Origin: EC70 sp018675395
Lineage (GTDB): Bacteria > Verrucomicrobiota > Verrucomicrobiia > Verrucomicrobiales > DEV007
Direction: 5' to 3'
Assembly: GCA_018675395.1 (NCBI GenBank)
Contig: JABGYE010000363.1
Span: 1 to 7,911 of the forward strand
DNA length: 7,911 bases
The position numbers and the translations under genes are program-made. How positions within the stretch are numbered: the first letter of the stretch is position 1; each line of letters starts with the position of its first letter. The notes beneath the pieces are model-generated. The model had not been told where the DNA came from, made no database searches, and was given only the letters and a program-made list of their open reading frames with translations. Shown here piece after piece: positions 6,813-7,911 of the stretch.

Positions 6813-7400
6813 TCATTGGTTAGGCAGTGGCAGGCCCTGAAGTTCATCCAAATCTATGCGAGCAAGCTTTATTGAGGCTTCAAGATTTTCGAATAATTGA
6901 TCAGCCGATTGTTGCTTCCCTTCACTCTTTGCAAATTCGGCAGCTGCATAATAATTTTGGCGTGATGATTCAATGACCGGCTCCCAAACTTCCCGGGAAT
7001 GGCCTTCGAGCCTCATTAGCCAAGTAATATAATACTGAGCATTGGCAAGAGTTGATTTTGTATCCGCAGCCAGCTGTGGTTCAGTGTTTTCATCTAGTGC
7101 TGATAACATTGACAGAAGGTCCTTATAAGCTTCTGGGAGTTGTGAGCACTGCATCTGTGCTTTGGCTTTCTCTAAACGCAACCTGTTGCTTGTAGAAATA
7201 TTCTCCTTTGGTAATAAACTGATCGCTTCATCAAACTCGATTACAGCTTCAGCAAATTCCTTATTCATCAAGTGTTTCTCTGCCAAACCAATGTGTGTGG
7301 TTGCCTGGTCAATTTTAATGCTTTGTTGACCAGGACCAAAATGATAAGCCGCCGCACCAAGTGGAACGAGTAGCCAAATAAAGATGAAGAACTTACGCAT
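6813..7400 (-). CDS. Small TPR-containing exported or membrane-anchored protein
   Basis: This 195-residue protein starts with a basic, hydrophobic segment (MRKFFIFIWLLVPLGAAAYH, 1-20) that is either a signal peptide or an N-terminal membrane anchor, placing the rest outside the cytoplasm. Residues about 33-66 form a clear TPR-type helix pair, with GLAEKHL, EFAEAVIEFDEAISLLP and Ala/Gly at the expected packing positions. Further helices at 73-103 and 106-178 extend the solenoid and include ITWLMRLEGHSREVWEP (125-141). It ends LDELQGLPLPNQ and then TGA, but the frame remains open for 38 more codons, so the natural protein may be about 234 residues. The ATG at 7400 gives the clean N-terminal segment; no Shine-Dalgarno motif precedes it. 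It lies 50 nt downstream of a permease gene and upstream of the large exported protein, suggesting a role as a periplasmic interaction partner. No enzyme motif is seen. Confidence 0.85.
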   Translation of the reverse strand: MRKFFIFIWLLVPLGAAAYHFGPGQQSIKIDQATTHIGLAEKHLMNKEFAEAVIEFDEAISLLPKENISTSNRLRLEKAKAQMQCSQLPEAYKDLLSMLSALDENTEPQLAADTKSTLANAQYYITWLMRLEGHSREVWEPVIESSRQNYYAAAEFAKSEGKQQSADQLFENLEASIKLARIDLDELQGLPLPNQ

Positions 7401-7450
7401 GATTGAAGGGACGTTCTATTATCTTAGTCTCTGGACCGACATGTTCAAGT

Positions 7451-7911
7451 CTAAACCTTTTTGTTATGGAACAGCTTTAGAAGTGAGGGGAGTATAATGA
7501 GATCAGCAATGAGCGCTGTACTGAGAGTTGCGCAAGCAACTGCAGTGAAAGCGCGATACATAGGAAGTGAACTGAAAAGAACACTTCCAAGACCGCAGAG
7601 CATGACAACCGTAGTAGCTATAAGGACCTGTCCTACACGCATAAAACTACATTCGAGGGCCTCATCGATATTGAGGCCATTTTTTCTTTCACTTTGGTAA
7701 CGACTCAGGAAGTGGATTGCATCATCAGCAGCGATGCCGAGACAGATCGTGAAAGCACAAACAATTTCAAGAGATAGTGGTAATTTAAAGGCGGCTAAGA
7801 CCGCAGCACATGCAAGTAGAGGAAATAGATTTGGAATCATGGCTATTAAGCCAATCCGCAAAGAACGGTAGGCGATTGTTATCATGATGAGGATGATAAT
7901 GGCTGCGGCAG
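7451..7911 (-). CDS. RND/MMPL-family membrane permease, C-terminal part (5' end outside window)
   Basis: The frame is open through the right edge of the window, so only the last 152 or so residues are visible; RND/MMPL proteins usually have about 750-1000. Four hydrophobic blocks can be seen: the edge segment AAAIIILIMITIAYRSLR, then IGLIAMIPNLFPLLACAAVL, EIVCAFTICLGIAADDAIHF, and after a cytoplasmic-type loop (SRYQSERKNGLNIDEALE) the pair VGQVLIATTVVMLCGLGSVL and FTAVACATLSTALIADLIIL. The GIAADDAIHFL sequence is the classic transmembrane-helix-4-like motif of the second RND repeat, where acidic residues serve proton relay in the family; the IPNLFPLL and LPSLL elements also match. The protein ends KLFHNKKV and then TAG. 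It is probably a proton-driven exporter of lipids, hopanoids or other hydrophobic cargo, but the substrate cannot be read from this part. It is the first visible gene of the minus-strand cluster. Confidence 0.93.
   Translation of the reverse strand, partial: AAAIIILIMITIAYRSLRIGLIAMIPNLFPLLACAAVLAAFKLPLSLEIVCAFTICLGIAADDAIHFLSRYQSERKNGLNIDEALECSFMRVGQVLIATTVVMLCGLGSVLFSSLPMYRAFTAVACATLSTALIADLIILPSLLKLFHNKKV

Noticed and set aside
6635..6847. 70-codon minus-strand frame overlapping the end of the TPR gene and stopping just before the large gene's ATG
   Set aside because: Its translation (MNFRACHCLTNDEDAEVEPN...) shows no domain, membrane segment or motif. It overlaps the in-frame TPR tail, whose composition looks more natural. 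A stop abutting the next ATG is interesting but not enough.
7418..7423. GATAAT (minus strand) as a -10 box for the TPR gene
   Set aside because: It matches 5 of 6 positions, but no -35-like hexamer lies at a suitable distance. The 50-nt gap after the permease gene fits an operon without an internal promoter.
7461..7700. 79-codon plus-strand frame opposite the permease gene
   Set aside because: The opposite strand encodes clear RND transmembrane helices with the GIAADDAIHFL motif; the plus-strand translation has no recognisable feature.
1..7911. CRISPR array, insertion sequence, tRNA, rRNA or phage gene
   Set aside because: Reading through the window by eye showed no regularly spaced repeats, transposase motifs, terminal inverted repeats, or tRNA/rRNA signature sequence.

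Overview
The window looks like a piece of a moderately AT-rich genome from the Planctomycetes-Verrucomicrobia (PVC) part of bacteria. The reasons are circumstantial: separate coaC and coaB genes instead of a fused coaBC, weak or absent Shine-Dalgarno motifs, and an export-type cluster of an RND/MMPL permease, a small exported TPR protein and a very large membrane-anchored protein, an arrangement I associate with planctomycetes. No rRNA, tRNA, CRISPR array, insertion sequence or phage gene was seen. UGA is a normal stop here (ispF ends with it), so the genetic code appears standard.

Left half, plus strand (1-2846): a compact housekeeping run of ruvX (5'-truncated), coaC, coaB, an inositol-monophosphatase-family phosphatase and ispF. 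Gaps after coaC are 15, 0 and 5 nt, so coaC to ispF is very likely one transcript. It supplies two steps of coenzyme A synthesis (4'-phosphopantothenate to 4'-phosphopantetheine) and the MEP-pathway cyclisation step of isoprenoid synthesis. All recognised catalytic motifs are intact.

Middle (2847-2893): a short convergent junction containing an imperfect hairpin without a clear U-tract.

Right half, minus strand (2894-7911, transcribed leftwards): the C-terminal part of an RND/MMPL-type permease (runs off the window), a small TPR protein with an N-terminal membrane or signal segment, and a 1246-residue exported protein with TPR-like helical stretches, a C-terminal transmembrane helix and a short cytoplasmic tail. 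The gaps suggest one operon acting at the cell envelope. None of these can be given a firm function from sequence alone.

The point most worth checking is the end of the TPR gene. Its TGA stop is followed in the same frame by 38 open codons with a Gly/Lys/Pro/Ala-rich, coding-like composition. The TGA sits three residues before a Cys, so a Cys or Sec at that position would make a C/U-x-x-C motif. This could be an ordinary end, a recent nonsense change or assembly error, or recoding. The sequence alone cannot decide.
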